Below, in pieces: positions 6,304 through 6,425 of a stretch of DNA of 6,425 bases (within the stretch, counting starts at the first letter, position 1; each line of letters starts with the position of its first letter). Made by a program: the position numbers and the translations under genes. Below the pieces are notes generated by a model. It ran no database searches and had not been told where the DNA came from. It saw nothing but the letters and a program-made list of their open reading frames with translations. This DNA comes from an uncultured Clostridia bacterium (lineage in GTDB: Bacteria > Bacillota > Clostridia > Acetivibrionales > CALMWN01). The stretch covers positions 1-6,425 of the forward strand of contig CALMWN010000145.1 in NCBI GenBank assembly GCA_937873555.1, read 5' to 3'.

Positions 6304-6338
6304 AGGAATGGAATCTGAATAGTTCAAATTCCATTCCT
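6304..6338. terminator. Hairpin between an upstream gene and melA
   Basis: AGGAATGGAAT (6304-6314) pairs perfectly with ATTCCATTCCT (6328-6338). The 13-base loop can itself pair GAA (6317-6319) with TTC (6323-6325). In the direction of melA transcription (minus) the stem is followed by only TT and then AAGAATAAG, a weak U tract, so partial termination or mRNA end protection is more likely than full termination. On the plus strand the stem is followed by GATTTTT. It lies between the stop of an upstream minus-strand gene and melA, where an intercistronic stem-loop could lower melA expression relative to the upstream gene. Confidence 0.55.
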
Positions 6339-6355
6339 GATTTTTAACCAGCTAT

Positions 6356-6381
6356 TTATTCTGACATTGCCTGCTTCATTC
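6356..6381 (-). CDS. Possible 3' end of an upstream gene (last codons only)
   Basis: Reading leftwards from the end of the biological sequence, one minus-strand frame ends MKQAMSE followed by TAA (6356-6358). The hairpin at 6304-6338 follows 17 bases later. A sugar transporter component, such as an ABC solute-binding protein, would be a usual neighbour of melA, but seven codons cannot identify a family. The rest of the gene is cut by the contig end and adapter. Confidence 0.3.
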
Positions 6382-6425
6382 CTGTCTCTTATACACATCT
6401 CCGAGCCCACGAGACAGGCAGAAAT
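6382..6425 (+). other. Illumina Nextera adapter and i7 index (artefact)
   Basis: Positions 6382-6400 read CTGTCTCTTATACACATCT, the 19-base Tn5 mosaic end used in Nextera kits. Positions 6401-6415 read CCGAGCCCACGAGAC, the Nextera read-2 adapter. Positions 6416-6423 read AGGCAGAA, which I recall as Nextera index N703. The final AT matches the start of the P7 sequence. This is library DNA read through at the end of a short insert, not genome sequence, and it should be trimmed. It is not a transposon. Confidence 0.97.

Noticed and set aside
6382..6400. Tn5 mosaic end, suggesting a transposon insertion
   Set aside because: It is followed exactly by the Nextera read-2 adapter and an index, so it comes from library preparation and not from a resident Tn5.

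Overview
The window looks like Clostridia-like (Bacillota) DNA, but it is probably not one natural, intact stretch. It holds two blocks of different base composition that meet near position 2888, inside two broken genes. Hand counts of single 60-base lines gave about 25-42% G+C on the left and about 47-53% on the right. The last 44 bases (6382-6425) are Illumina Nextera adapter plus index, so the biological sequence ends at 6381.

Left block (1 to about 2888, all genes on the minus strand): part of the alternative, siroheme-dependent heme b pathway known from archaea, sulfate reducers and some anaerobic Bacillota. In transcription order it holds the 3' part of ahbC (12,18-didecarboxysiroheme deacetylase, lacking its radical-SAM half), a complete ahbD (radical-SAM heme b synthase), and one long gene joining the AhbA and AhbB siroheme decarboxylase subunits. 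Together these would turn siroheme into 12,18-didecarboxysiroheme (AhbAB), then Fe-coproporphyrin III (AhbC), then heme b (AhbD). Positions 1-218 beyond ahbAB hold AT-rich inverted repeats and no recognised gene.

Right block (about 2889 to 6381): first the 3' part of an aldo/keto reductase gene on the plus strand, without its 5' part and carrying one in-frame stop. Next comes a convergent intergenic region with two hairpin terminators. Then a minus-strand sugar operon encodes two glycoside hydrolase family 4 enzymes: melA (alpha-galactosidase, CHSV motif) upstream, and 36 bases later a longer GH4 paralogue with a CHGV motif. A hairpin and the last few codons of another minus-strand gene lie upstream of melA.

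I see no defence system, CRISPR array, RNA gene or mobile element, and no convincing new biological system. The most important observations are the gene-to-gene junction near 2888, which may be an assembly chimera or a deletion, and the adapter at the right end.
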